The position numbers and the translations under genes are program-made. This document shows positions 1 through 10,372 of a DNA stretch of 64,000 nucleotides, piece by piece (positions within the stretch are counted from its first letter, which is position 1; each line of letters opens with the position of its first letter). The notes beneath the pieces are model-generated. The model worked only from the letters and a program-made list of their open reading frames with translations, made no database searches and was not told the DNA's origin. Origin of the DNA: Sodiomyces alkalinus F11 (lineage: Eukaryota > Ascomycota > Sordariomycetes > Glomerellales > Plectosphaerellaceae); contig NW_021167084.1 in assembly GCF_003711515.1 (NCBI RefSeq), forward strand, positions 1,901,932-1,965,931, read 5' to 3'.

Positions 1-1
1 A

Positions 2-253
2 GCAGACGAGTTGGAACCGGCCGTGCTGGGTCCCCTGGATGCCCTCCCTGCTTCGGTGCAACGCCGCGTGGTGTTCTTCCGCTCTGTTTACGACGCTCTG
101 CTGCAGGCGGCGCGGCAGAAGCAGCCGGTGGACGAAGAGCAGACGTGCGGAGGAGGGCCTGGGAGTTCCCGGGCGGGTTGGACCCGGTTTTGGAGGCGGC
201 TGGATCAGAAGGAGTGTGAGAGGGGCGGCTATTGGATCTACCTGCATCGATGA
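2..253 (+). CDS. 3' end of an unidentified gene (partial)
   Basis: An open frame enters from the left edge and stops at 253, giving about 83 C-terminal residues. The segment has a helical stretch rich in Ala, Leu, Arg and Gln (PASVQRRVVFFRSVYDALLQ) followed by a Gly/Arg/Trp-rich tail ending in WIYLHR. No domain is recognisable and the start lies outside the window. A second frame is also open across much of this stretch (to 269), so the frame choice rests on it being open right to the edge and on its more protein-like composition. Confidence 0.4.
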   Translation, partial: ADELEPAVLGPLDALPASVQRRVVFFRSVYDALLQAARQKQPVDEEQTCGGGPGSSRAGWTRFWRRLDQKECERGGYWIYLHR

Positions 254-891
254 GTGCCTGCATGGATGATTGGGATGGGCCATTTGGCCATGTTGTGGGC
301 AATTCTTCGACTGTATATTGGCTCCGGGGTTTACAGGCCGCGGTAGTTAATTTCACTGCTGGTCGGTGATTTTGATGGTGAGAGAGACTGGATAATGAGT
401 GTTCCAGCAAACTGTGGTCGGTCTGTCTTGTTCATGCGAGGAAGGGTGGCGTCTTTACCTAGTATCGCATCCCCCCTTTTCCGGGCGATACCCTTGTTCA
501 TACATGATACACCTTCATAATTGCTTCTTCTGTCTGATTTTCTCTTCATCAGTCATCGCGTCGACAGGGCGATAAATCATTGCTGTTTATATTTATGCAA
601 CCTTATTTGGTTCCGGCGATTGTGGATGAGACATTCACTGGGATCAAAATGATATTCAGGCGACATTCAAACTTGGGTCTCTCGACCTTCAAAGGGAGTG
701 GTAATAAATGACCCCTGACCACGTGATGCTCATAAAAAGGGGGGGAATGAGCAAATCTCGCAAATATCGTCTTCTATTTCTTGGCTTCTCCCCTTTTGTC
801 CTACGCCCATCACACATGACCAAAACGAAAAAGAAAAAGAATGGAAAAGAAATAAAAAAATTCAAAGGACGGCACTCAAATTGACGCTATC
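254..891. other. Intergenic region, 3' flank and promoter
   Basis: No supported gene. The right part is a typical fungal promoter and leader: a CACGTG box at about 720-725, then a CT-rich stretch followed by an A-rich stretch (about 770-870) just before the ATG at 892. Confidence 0.6.
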
Positions 892-3192
892 ATGGACCCC
901 CGCATTATGCGGGAGGATCCCTACTCACACCTCGACCCTCCGCCGCCGTACCCCGGCCCGCCGCTCTCCCAGATAAGCTCAGAAATACCGCCACGGGTAC
1001 CAGTACCTCAAAGACACGGACCCGGACTCGGACCCCGACCCGGGCCCGAACCAGGGCTCGGCCTTGGTCACCCTCACAACCCCGGGCCTCGTCTACGGCC
1101 CAGTCGATCAACACCAAACTTTCGCCAAGATGCCCATGCCCATCTCACGCCGGCCTTTCCCGGCATTGATGCTGCCACCGGTCGTCTTCGAAGTCCCTCA
1201 CCGGGACCTACCTGGGGCATCACGCCATCCTCGACCCAGCCCGGGATGCAAACCGAGATGAGAACTGAGGTTCTGGTCCAGTATCGTAACCAGGAGGCGA
1301 CGGACATTGAGACGCAGCAGCATCTTCGCATCCAGACGCTGAGCCACACCTTTCCCGTCATTCCATCCTCCTCTTATCATCACCACCACGACCAGCAACC
1401 ACAGGTGGCACTGGCACAGGGTCCGCCAACAACGCGTCCCGATCTACCCACGACCACCTCAGCACCCCCCATAACCAAAGACGACGCCAAGGGGAAGAAC
1501 ATCTTCCAGCACGCCTTTGACGAAACCGTCTTCTTCGCCGGGGGGCTCATCCCCCACCCGGTGGAATCCACCCGCCACTACTCCATCCTCCGCCACTCGC
1601 CCGCCCTAGTCTGGTACCGCGGCCCCTCCACCTCGGTAGCCATCACCATCTTCTCCGACCGGCCCCTCCCGCCCGACCGCTCCTTCTGGCTCCAGCGCAA
1701 GGGCTTCTCAGGCAGCACAGGCATGGCGCTCAAGTCCATGCTAGGCGCCACGACCTCCTGGCTCGACGTCACGCCCTCCACGCGCGCGTCGCCCGCCGAC
1801 CTGCCCCCGAACGATGAGCGGGGCTACCAGCGCGACATTTCGCGGTTCCTCAAGAAGCACAAGGACAACAACGGCCGCCAGATCGCCCGCGAGACGCACG
1901 TCATCCGCATCCCCGTCGCCGCCGAAGACGGCTACTTCCGCCTCGTCCTCTGCACCGGCGGGGGTGGAGACGGAACGGGCGGCGACCCACAACCTCCCGA
2001 CAACAGCAGCACCAGCACCAGCACCAGCAGCACGGCAACGCGGCAAAAGACGGCGAGGAAGAAATCCGTCCTCTGCCCCAGCCCCGTGTTCCGCGTCGCC
2101 AGCACCTCCTCCGACGCGAGCGTCTTCCGCGGCGCAGGCCTCCGCGCCATGCCCCTCGAGATCGGCGTCAAGGTCGGCTCCACCGTCGCCGCCAACGTCG
2201 TGAACCGGTACGTCGCCCCCGCGCGGCTCGCTGCCACGGCTGCCGCGGCGGGGGTCGCCAAGAAGGTCGAGCAGAAGGCCATGAAGCGCAGCAAGCAGGT
2301 CGTCGCCTCGCGGGCCGTGGAGGTCGGGGTCGCCAAAGCCGGGTGGAAGACGGGGCTCGGCGCGCTGGAGGAGAGGTACGCGGGCGGAGGAGGCGGGACG
2401 GGGTACGCCCCGTTGGGGGGTGCGGCGGCGTGGGACGACATGTCCTCGTCGTCGCCGCAGGCGCTTCCGCCGGAGGTTGTCGGGTCCGACGACGGGCCTG
2501 TCCGTCCTTTCCCCGTCAAGTTGTCCGGGACGGTGGGGCGCGGGACCGGACGCGGCGGGATGGCGCTGGGGATCCCGACGGCGAACCTGCAGAGCGTGAC
2601 GCCTGAGGATGTACCCCTGCGTATGCGCGGCGTGTATCTCGCCTGGGCTTGCGTGGTGCCCAGGCAGGGCCTACCGGAGTCCATGTCGCACGCGTGGCAC
2701 GAGGCCATCGTCACGGCGGGACCGTCGCCGTATGCCACGCCGGCGGTGGTGGCGGCGCGGAACGAAGTGACGGTGCATTTCCTGCACGAGTTTGGTGGCG
2801 TCATGTTCTACGATGCGAAAGTCAAGGTGCTTGTCATGGGCCAGCTTAGGAGGTCTGCGCCTTATTCGTCTGTTTCCCCTCCCAGTGAGATCAAGGGAGG
2901 GAATGGCGACAGCAGCAGCGGTCACACTGAAGGGGCCATCGCGGCGTATGCGGACGACGTGGTTGTCACGGTGGCGAGCCTGAGCCGCCCTAACTGGGGT
3001 CCCATGGAGACCTGCGAGCGGTTGAAGACGCTGAAGAGCGAACGTTCCTTTACAGACAGGTACGTCGATGCCAGGGATAAGGTGCAGAAACAAGTGGACC
3101 GGATCCCGCTGCACTGGGCTGGCGTCCGGACAGAGGGAGCCGCCATGCGGGATCAGGCGTTGGGAACAGGGGGGTTCTGGGTTCAGCGATGA
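892..3192 (+). CDS. Large protein with C-terminal riboflavin-kinase-like domain
   Basis: Single-exon gene of 766 residues. Residues 1-200 are Pro/Gly-rich and probably disordered. Residues about 205-470 form a conserved fungal domain of unknown role (FDETVFFAGGLIPHPVESTR near its start) followed by an Ala/Lys/Val helical stretch. Residues about 540-735 resemble riboflavin kinase, which makes FMN from riboflavin and ATP: a glycine-rich GTVGRGTGRGGMALGIPTAN stretch containing the PTAN signature (about residue 561), a GVY strand, and NEVTVHFLHEF, where the Glu near residue 625 matches the catalytic Glu of the family. Ordinary fungal FMN1 is about 200 residues, so this is a fusion or a derived kinase-like protein. 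Fungal homologues are often filed under the uninformative name 'LipA and NB-ARC domain protein' (from memory). Enzyme activity is inferred, not shown. Confidence 0.7.
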   Translation: MDPRIMREDPYSHLDPPPPYPGPPLSQISSEIPPRVPVPQRHGPGLGPRPGPEPGLGLGHPHNPGPRLRPSRSTPNFRQDAHAHLTPAFPGIDAATGRLRSPSPGPTWGITPSSTQPGMQTEMRTEVLVQYRNQEATDIETQQHLRIQTLSHTFPVIPSSSYHHHHDQQPQVALAQGPPTTRPDLPTTTSAPPITKDDAKGKNIFQHAFDETVFFAGGLIPHPVESTRHYSILRHSPALVWYRGPSTSVAITIFSDRPLPPDRSFWLQRKGFSGSTGMALKSMLGATTSWLDVTPSTRASPADLPPNDERGYQRDISRFLKKHKDNNGRQIARETHVIRIPVAAEDGYFRLVLCTGGGGDGTGGDPQPPDNSSTSTSTSSTATRQKTARKKSVLCPSPVFRVASTSSDASVFRGAGLRAMPLEIGVKVGSTVAANVVNRYVAPARLAATAAAAGVAKKVEQKAMKRSKQVVASRAVEVGVAKAGWKTGLGALEERYAGGGGGTGYAPLGGAAAWDDMSSSSPQALPPEVVGSDDGPVRPFPVKLSGTVGRGTGRGGMALGIPTANLQSVTPEDVPLRMRGVYLAWACVVPRQGLPESMSHAWHEAIVTAGPSPYATPAVVAARNEVTVHFLHEFGGVMFYDAKVKVLVMGQLRRSAPYSSVSPPSEIKGGNGDSSSGHTEGAIAAYADDVVVTVASLSRPNWGPMETCERLKTLKSERSFTDRYVDARDKVQKQVDRIPLHWAGVRTEGAAMRDQALGTGGFWVQR

Positions 3193-3471
3193 AGAGCAAA
3201 TGTTGCTTGTTTCGAACAAATAATAGATACTGATGCTTTCTCCATGGTTGGGAAACTACAAACTGTAATTATTCTAGGGAGACGAAGGGAATCGGGGAAA
3301 CTATGCCAAAGCAATACTACGATACAGGTTAAAGACCGCCCAAGAAGTAATCGGAACTTCGTGCAAACGCCTGTCTCCGGGACCCCAGTCCTCTACCCTC
3401 GTGCTGACAGTGACCGGCCGCGACAGTTGTGAATCGTGCAAACTACATTCCTTCTCTAAAGCTAAGCGCCA

Positions 3472-5323
3472 TCATGCGTGGATGGCCTGCTGGACGTGGG
3501 GATAGACGCGGACCATCTCGTGGTAGAGTTCGGGATGGTCGCGGATCATGACCTCGGGGTCCCAGGCCGCAGCGACGAAGATGGTATCGATTCCGCTGGA
3601 GATGGGAGTGGTGAAGATGTTGGCGATCTGGAGGCCGATGAGGAAGGAAAATGCGACAATGACGGCGGTGTAGTCGCCTCCACGGTTGTAAGGGGGGTCG
3701 GTGAGGGTGATGTAGAGGAAGGCGAGCAGGGCGGACGCATAACCCACAAATGTGGCGCCGAAAGAGAGTACGGGGCCAATAAGACATTCCTGGAGAAAGG
3801 GACCAAGACGTCAGCAACAGACATGCGAGATTGTGAAGGAAGGAACTAGATCTTAGAGAAAGGAAGAGGGAGAAAAGAACGCACATTGATCAAGGCGTCA
3901 ATACCGCGATCCTTGATCATGGCCCAAGTGTCCTTGGCAGCAGGGAGGTAGGCCTTGCCGTAGAGGGCGATGTGGCAAAAGGCGTAGCGGTTGAGGAAGG
4001 TGATGGCCCAGTCGATGACGGCGAGAATGCAGCTGAGGACGCAAAAGAGAGCCCAGGTGATGAGATCGCCCTCAGCGCCGGCCTGCATGCGGGCGACGGA
4101 GCAGATGTGGCGGAGGAAGTTGATGATGGCGACGACAAGGCTACCGAAACAGATGGAGCCGAAACTGTAGGTCAAGGCGCGCTTAAGGGCTCCGCGGGTG
4201 GCGGCGTGGGGGAAGTTGTGGGCGCAGAAGTACCAGGAGCCGTAGACGCCGGAGATGGCAGTGTGGATAACATTCTTGATGACCTCGGAGATCCAGTACA
4301 TGGAGAAGGTGATGAAGACGATGAGGCCGATGACGCGGGCCCTGCTGCAGCTGCCGTCGGCGCAGTTTGGGTTCTGGGGGTCGGGTTGGAAACGGTCGTA
4401 GACGGCGACGAGGGTGACGGCGTACCAGGCGGCGAAGGCGGCGCCCAGAAGGCCGCCGAGCCAGGAGACGAGGTAAACGTGGCCATAGCGCTTGGCGACA
4501 TCGATGGCGGTGCGCAGCAGGAGGGCGGAGAAGGGGATGCGCGGGATCCAGGTGTAGAAGAAGAAGGCGAGCAGGAGGCCAAAGATGAGGAAGACGATGG
4601 CGCCGCCCCAAGACCGGCGGTAGAAGAAGTAGATGGCGAGACCGATGGCGAAGGCGATGTTGAGGATGCCGGTGGCCCAGATGAACTGTTTCGGGAAGAG
4701 GCGGGCGAGCCAGACGTACCCGTAGCCTAGGACCACGGCAACGACCAGGACAAAGGCGAAGAGGATGATGGTGTTGCTGTTCAGGGCAAAGGAGCTTTCG
4801 TCACGATAGATGCCGCCACCGCTGCTGGAGTTGACGTAGCCGTTGATGGAGATGCCAGAGACTGCGGTGAAGCCGAGGAAGAAGAGGATGAACTGGGGAC
4901 AACAATCGTAAGCGGTGAGCTGGGTCCCATGTTGAAACCAAACCGTTGGCGAGGAAGGGGAATAGATGAAGGCTGAGGCAGAAGAAGTAGAGATGAGGAA
5001 AGATATAGACATACCAAAACGGCAGCCCAGAGGTCGTGCCACTTGGGCTTCTCGACCTTGAAGGCCTGGTCGAAGCTGTACTTTTCCGGGTCATGACCCT
5101 GTGGAGGGGGAGCGGGAGGGTGATAACCATAGGCATCTCCAGGCGGTTGGGGTGGAGGATAGCCTGGCTGGTGGCCGTTGTTCTTCTGGTAAGGTTGGTT
5201 GTAGCCATAGTTTGGCTGTTGATATGACTGTTGCGGCGGCGGCGGATGATACGACTGGCCGGGCTGGTAACCGCCTGGTCCTTGATAACCAGCTTGCTGG
5301 CCGTAATACTGTTGAGACGACAT
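3472..5323 (-). CDS. PNS1: PNS1-type choline-transporter-like membrane protein
   Basis: Three exons (5323-5015, 4892-3885, 3789-3472), all phase 0, giving 544 residues. The first exon encodes a cytoplasmic Tyr/Gln/Pro/Gly-rich tail (MSSQQYYGQQ start, repeated QSYQQPNYGYNQ-type units) and ends at WAAVL. The second holds most of the membrane segments of the CTL/SLC44 family, including an LFPKQFIWATGILNIAF region, the SVARMQAGAEG loop and a C-terminal RGIDALIN just before the last intron. The third exon begins ECLIGPVLSFGAT and adds the final helices. The start was taken at 5323 rather than a Met five codons upstream because MSSQQYYGQ is the usual beginning. In fungi PNS1 is a plasma-membrane protein of the choline-transporter-like family; its transported substrate is not settled. 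Divergently arranged with TOM22. Confidence 0.9.
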
Positions 5324-6307
5324 GCGCGATGGCGTCAATGAACGAAACGTTGGTCTCGAGATCAGTGGTGAAAGATCCTCAAGTCGATTGATAGACTGGG
5401 AAGCGCTGGAGACTATGTGTCTGCTGTATGACGAGCTATAGTCGCTGTGATTGTCGGTATGGGTTGTGGTGGTTGTTGTGGTTGTGGTCGTCCCGGACGG
5501 CTTCCTTTACAGTATGTCGGTGATGTCGGGAGGAAATTTGCGTGGCACGGGTAATTGCTCGGTAGAGGTGAAAAGAAATCAAAAACCACAAGGTGCAATT
5601 CTAATAAAGCAGTTGAAATTAAAAGTAAATAAAAAAAATTGCAGGAAAGGAAACTACTCCCAAAAGAGAATGTCACACGTTCATGATCCAAGCCAAAACG
5701 CCCAGACAGAGTTTAGGAGCTTGTCACCCCACTAGAGTTCATTCCAGACGTCATCATGCGTTTTCTTTCGTATATTGGGAAGGGCCACTTCCAAACTAGG
5801 ATGACGCGTCCCCGGGTCACGTGAAGTCTGTCGTCGTATTGTACTGCGTATTTCATACCGACTTTGTACCTTCCGATGCATGACCCACGGTGTCGAGCAA
5901 GACACAAATCATTATCAACACGGAGTACGAGATACTACGGGGAATGGATTGTCGGATCGCAATAACTATCATCCCGTCCGCCGCTCGGGCCATCTCATCC
6001 CAGCTAACCGCCAAGGCAGGCCGAAAATTTGAGCCATGGATGGAAGTCCCTGAGATTCATGTTCTCGATTTCAAGAACCATCATCCCCCATCTAACGAAT
6101 ACGCCTTATCATCGCCCCTAACCCCCGACATTCCATTAACGACGGATATTGATTTGAAGCCATCTACCATCAGAATCGAATCCCCTTTATTACGGAGGTC
6201 GACTACAGAAACACCGCGACGTCCCTTTTTACCGTCCTCCGGTTTCTGTGTCACGCTCCCCTTCGACTTCATTAATTCCATTCGATCCTGATACCTAAAC
6301 CGCCAAG
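5324..6307. other. Divergent PNS1/TOM22 promoter region
   Basis: About 1 kb between two divergently transcribed genes. It contains a G/T-rich repeat (GTGGTTGTTGTGG-like, about 5461-5488), an A/T-rich stretch near 5600-5640 and a CACGTG box at about 5818-5823. A frame of 133 codons at 5890-6291 is open but has no family resemblance and sits in the presumed TOM22 leader. Confidence 0.6.
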
Positions 6308-6863
6308 ATGGTCCAGCTCGTCGAGGTTGAGGACGAACACTTCCAGAGCGCCCAGCCGGGGCCCGAGGAGGATGATGCCGACTTTACCGACACCGGTTCG
6401 TGATTTTCCAGCCCCTTCCTCCCACTCTCCCAGTCACTCCCCGACCACCACTAACCACGCCTTCTGCTTCCTTTTAGACTCTGAAATCTCCGAAGACAGC
6501 GACTACGACCCCAGCCAGGAAACCCTCGCCGAGCGTCTGTACGCGCTCAAGGACATCATCCCGCCGACCACGCGCGGCTGGATCGGCGCCCGCTTCGACA
6601 CCGGGGCCCGCGCCGTCCAAAACACCTGGTTCTACGGCTCCCGCACCGTCTGGGTCGTCTGCACCGCCGCCCTCATGATTGGCGTCCCCCTGGCTACGTG
6701 CTGGGCCGAGGACCAGCAGATTGAGGGCATGGAGCGCGAGTACCGCATGCGCGAGATGGGCAGCGAGCTGCTCACCGCCGGCGAGGACCAGAAGGAAGGG
6801 AACACTGCCGACATGCTGAACCAGGCCATTGGCGGCAAGACTGAGGCCCGTCCGTCGCTCTAG
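6308..6863 (+). CDS. TOM22: Mitochondrial import receptor subunit Tom22
   Basis: Two exons (6308-6395 and 6478-6863; intron GTTCGT...TTTTAG) encode 157 residues. Tom22 is the central receptor of the TOM complex in the mitochondrial outer membrane, passing preproteins from Tom20/Tom70 to the Tom40 channel. The features fit: an acidic N-terminal cytosolic part (MVQLVEVEDEHFQ, then many Asp/Glu), the conserved TLAERLYALKDIIPP segment, one membrane span around VWVVCTAALMIGVPLA, and a short C-terminal intermembrane-space tail rich in Glu. Without the first exon the acidic receptor patch would be lost, so the ATG at 6308 is favoured over internal ones. Confidence 0.93.
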
Positions 6864-7761
6864 GTGAAGCGCATCTCTTGACCCTCCGTCTCTGATGGGG
6901 ACAAAACACCCAAGATTGGTTATCTCGAGAAACGATAGCCTTTCGGCAGCCGCCTGTTTAAGCTGCCTTGTATACTAGACGCCAAACTCTTTTTCCTTTC
7001 CTTTTCTTTTTCCCTTTTTTTTTTTTTGTTTCCCCGACTCTGCGCTTCGACGATTAATGGGCTCTCGTCTGGTTTGTCATTCTTCGACTGGTCAGTACGA
7101 CGTGCGACTTGGATGGATCGATGACAGCAAGGTCCATCACGGGGATGGGGAAAAACGCTGGAAGACTTGTGCGACAGAATGACCGACACATCATCCGACC
7201 AAGACAACACGCAGTCGCCGCCGCTTACACATTCTTGCTTTTTGTGTGTGTGTTTGTGTGTATCATTGGGCATGGTAAAGGCTCGGGTGGGAACGCGGGA
7301 AAGCAGGATAGAATGGCTTGCGAAGGGGGAAATCTTCGCTCCCAACTCATGGAACTGCGGTTCCCTTGTATATTTTGTGATAGTACCCTTGATGCTATGG
7401 CTATGAATTTTCCGACAGTCGACGAGACGAGACCAGGTCGGCTGGCTGATGGAACACCCTAATAATTCTCTGCGAGCATTCTCTACGGCCCAGTGCTTTT
7501 GATCTTGCGTTGATTTAAGTGAGGGCTGGGGCGAGTTGTGCGGCGTCTCTCACCATGTATATTGTTGTTTGACATGTTGGCGCATTTGAAGACTGGAGGC
7601 GGAGGTCGCCGCGATGCCCTCCACTTACATTCTAAATACCTCCGCATTCAACTGCTCGTAGGTCTTCTCTCTCCTTTCCCTCCCTCCACACTCACACCAT
7701 CCATATTCCACAGACTTGAACCTCCCTATATATCACACCTTGAAGGGCAGATTTGAGCACC
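6864..7761. other. Intergenic region between TOM22 and the deaminase gene
   Basis: No supported gene. It contains a CT-rich/T-rich tract (about 6986-7035) and a GTGT repeat (about 7243-7260). Short open frames here lack family features. Confidence 0.6.
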
Positions 7762-9203
7762 ATGGATTTCAAAGCCCTCCCCAAAATCGAAGTAACAGTT
7801 TTATCGACCGCCCTTTTATGCTCACCCAATCTATTGTCATAGTAATACCGAAGCTGACTCGACGGTATGAACAGCTCCACGCCCATCTCACAGGTAGTAT
7901 AAACAGACAAACCCTCCACGAAATTTGGAAACGCAAGAAAGCCGCGGGAGAGACGGACCTTGAGGACCCCCTCGTAGTCATGCCCGAGGGGAAACACGAC
8001 TACAACCTCAAAACGTTCGTCTGGCCTTCCCATTGACCTCTGCCTCTCAACGTGAAAACAAAAGAAAAAAAGATGGAAAAAAAAAACTCACGTCGAAATG
8101 ATCGTCCTAAAACAGCTTCTTCCCCCTCTTCTCAACCTACATCTACGCCCTCATCACAGACGCAGCCTCCCTCTCCTACGCCACGCAAGCCGTACTACGC
8201 GACTTCGCAGCAGACGGAGTCCGCTACCTCGAGCTCCGCACCACCCCACGCGCGACCTGTAACCCGACCGACGGCTCCGAGCGCCTCAGCAGGGAATCCT
8301 ACGTCCGCACCGTCCTGGCCGCGATCACCTCGTACGAAAAAAACGACACGGACCGACGGGACCAGGACACCCTCCGCACCAAGTTGATCCTCAGCATCGA
8401 CCGCCGCGACGACCTCCCCACCGCGACGGAAACCGTCCGCCTAGCCGCCCGGCTCCGCGACGAAGAGGAGGACCAGGACCAGGACCACCCGGAGACTCGT
8501 GGACTCGTGGTCGGGGTAGACCTCTGCGGCGACCCCACGGCCCGCACGGCGCTCGACCCTTCGCCCCGGGGCGGTGTCGCCGAGTTGACGCCCGCTTTCG
8601 CCGAGGCTAGGAAACGGGGACTGCATGTCGCTGTGCACTTTGCCGAGTCGGAGGCGTCGGGGACGGATGAGGAGCTTGTTACGTTGCTCTCGTGGCGGCC
8701 GGGCCGGTTGGGGCACGTCATTTGGCTGAGTGACCGGGTGAAGGAGCTTGTGCGGCGGCGCGGGGAATGTGGGGAGGAGGAGGAGGAGGAGGAGGGGGGG
8801 ATCCGGGGGATTGGGCTGGAGTTGTGCCTGAGTTGCAATGTCCTCGCGGGCATGACGAAGGGTCCCTTGGCAGGGTTTGCGGGACATCATTTTGGGGAGT
8901 GGTGGGGTGCGAAGGGATGTTGGGTGTCTCTGGGGGTGAGTATTGGCGATCTTTTTTTCTTTCTTTTTTTCTTTCTTTTCTTCTTTCTTTTCTTCTTCTT
9001 TTCCCACACATACTCACACATAGTAGACAGACGACGTCGGCGTCTTCGGCAGCCCGCTATCGAACGAATACCGACTGGCCGCCGAGCACTTCAACCTCTC
9101 AAACGCGCAGGTATGCGAGCTTGCAAGCCTGGGGATCGAGTCCATCTTTGGCGGGGAGGAGGAAAAGGCGCGACTAAGACGAATCATGTGGACGAGTGCT
9201 TAA
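7762..9203 (+). CDS. Adenosine-deaminase-like (ADAL-type) hydrolase
   Basis: Four exons (7762-7791, 7875-8014, 8116-8935, 9027-9203) give 388 residues. The protein carries the metal-dependent deaminase signatures in order: LHAHLTGS near residue 11 (two zinc-binding His), a GVDLCGDP strand, HFAES (catalytic Glu and His region), GHVIWL, ELCLSCN, and a GTDDVGVFGS motif that replaces the usual NTDD. This layout matches ADAL (N6-methyl-AMP deaminase) better than classical secreted ADA. The product is predicted cytosolic, acting on purine nucleosides or N6-methyl-AMP. Odd points: two acidic low-complexity insertions (around DEEEDQDQDHPE and a run of seven Glu) and the Asn-to-Gly change before DD. 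The third intron is almost pure polypyrimidine. Confidence 0.88.
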
Positions 9204-9589
9204 GGGCCGATACCGCATGGGCCTGGTCTTGGGCAACAGCAAGCATTCACTCAAGTGTGCGATAGATCCGAGATAGATGGTAGAAGCAGTCGAAGCTGGA
9301 TGTTGATTCACTCTTGATTCTTTCCTCCATGTACAAGTCCAGTTGAGTACGGGTATCTATTTGAATCGTCCAACTTATTAATGATACACGAGAGTGTTCC
9401 TCGTTGCTCATCACTTACGCCTATGCTGCCCCCAGCCGTCATTTCATCGCCATCCCCGCCAGGTTCGAGATATATGGCCCCAAATCCACCACAGAATGCG
9501 CCTGATACGAAAAAGCCAACCCCTTGTTCCCCACCCAATATACAAAAAAAAAATCTATAAACATTACAACTAGATGGCATCCAGGAATC
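9204..9589. other. Convergent 3' intergenic region
   Basis: A short gap between two genes that transcribe toward each other. A short A run (about 9541-9550) sits near the 3' end of the minus-strand gene. Nothing else was seen. Confidence 0.6.
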
Positions 9590-10372
9590 CTAATTCTCCC
9601 AAAACATGGCTGTTCCAACGCTAAGTAGTGAAGCGACGACGACCCCACCGAGGTACGGTTTCCGCGCCGCACCGGCAGCCGCTTGCTCAGGAAACAGGTT
9701 GAGGACATCACCACCGGGATCTGGCCGCCGCTGTTCCTGCTCCTCTTCCTGCTCATCGTCGACCTCTGGCTCGGGCGGCGTTTCCGTAGGAGAAGAGGGA
9801 GACGGGGTATCCGTCCCGGTGGGAGTGCGACTTGTTGAAGGCAGCACGACGGATGATTCGCTCGATGAACTTGAACTGGTCGATGTGGGTATTGTTATTG
9901 TTGTTGACGTCGACGTCGATGTAGTTGTTAATATCGAAGTGGGCGTTGTGGATGTGGTGCTTGAGGACTCGGTGGTAAAAGTGGAGGGTGTTGGTGTTGG
10001 CGTTGGTGTCCTTGTCGTCGTCGTCGTCGTAACAACGGGGTCATCATTATCAACGTCATTGTTGGGGCAGAGCACGAGCGGGAGGTTCCCGAGGAGAGCC
10101 TGGGCCAGCAGCGTGTTGATGGGAACCAGGACACCGCCGCACGCGAGCTGGATGTCGGCTTGCAGCTTCGAGATACCGAACAGGCATGACGTCGAGCAAG
10201 TGGCCCCGGGGAAGAAGTCGCCGGCACGGCATCCTTCCAGCGGAACATTGTATGCCAGCCGGCACTGACGAGGAATGCCGGATTCGTCCACGTCGGAGAA
10301 GTTTCGCAGGTAGACGTCTTGGGCGGCCGCCAGGCCGGCGAGGAAGGGGAGGAGATGGGTAGCTCGTCTCAT
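9590..10372 (-). CDS. Secreted Ser/Thr-rich protein, probable GPI anchor
   Basis: Single exon, 260 residues. It starts with a signal peptide (hydrophobic LLPFLAGLAAAQ). Residues about 19-105 form a small domain with six cysteines (CRLAYNVPLEGC, CSTSCLFG, LACGG and a final LVLCPNN), plausibly three disulphides. Residues about 110-200 are a Thr/Ser/Pro stalk typical of O-mannosylated fungal wall proteins. An acidic Gln/Glu patch follows. The C-terminus is a small-residue region (AAAGAARK) followed by a hydrophobic tail, which suits GPI-anchor addition. The function is unknown; it is inferred to be a cell-wall or plasma-membrane protein. It resembles the many short fungal stalked Cys-domain proteins, none with a known reaction. 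Confidence 0.75.
   Translation of the reverse strand: MRRATHLLPFLAGLAAAQDVYLRNFSDVDESGIPRQCRLAYNVPLEGCRAGDFFPGATCSTSCLFGISKLQADIQLACGGVLVPINTLLAQALLGNLPLVLCPNNDVDNDDPVVTTTTTTRTPTPTPTPSTFTTESSSTTSTTPTSILTTTSTSTSTTITIPTSTSSSSSSESSVVLPSTSRTPTGTDTPSPSSPTETPPEPEVDDEQEEEQEQRRPDPGGDVLNLFPEQAAAGAARKPYLGGVVVASLLSVGTAMFWEN

Noticed and set aside
1932..2804. 290-codon frame antisense to the riboflavin-kinase-like gene
   Set aside because: Arises from high GC and codon bias of the real gene; no conserved motif.
3972..4730. 252-codon acidic frame antisense to PNS1
   Set aside because: Gly/Asp/Glu-rich mirror of membrane-segment codons; the sense strand is clearly a transporter.
5890..6291. 133-codon frame upstream of TOM22
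   Set aside because: No homologous features; lies in the TOM22 leader and has a codon usage unlike the neighbouring genes.
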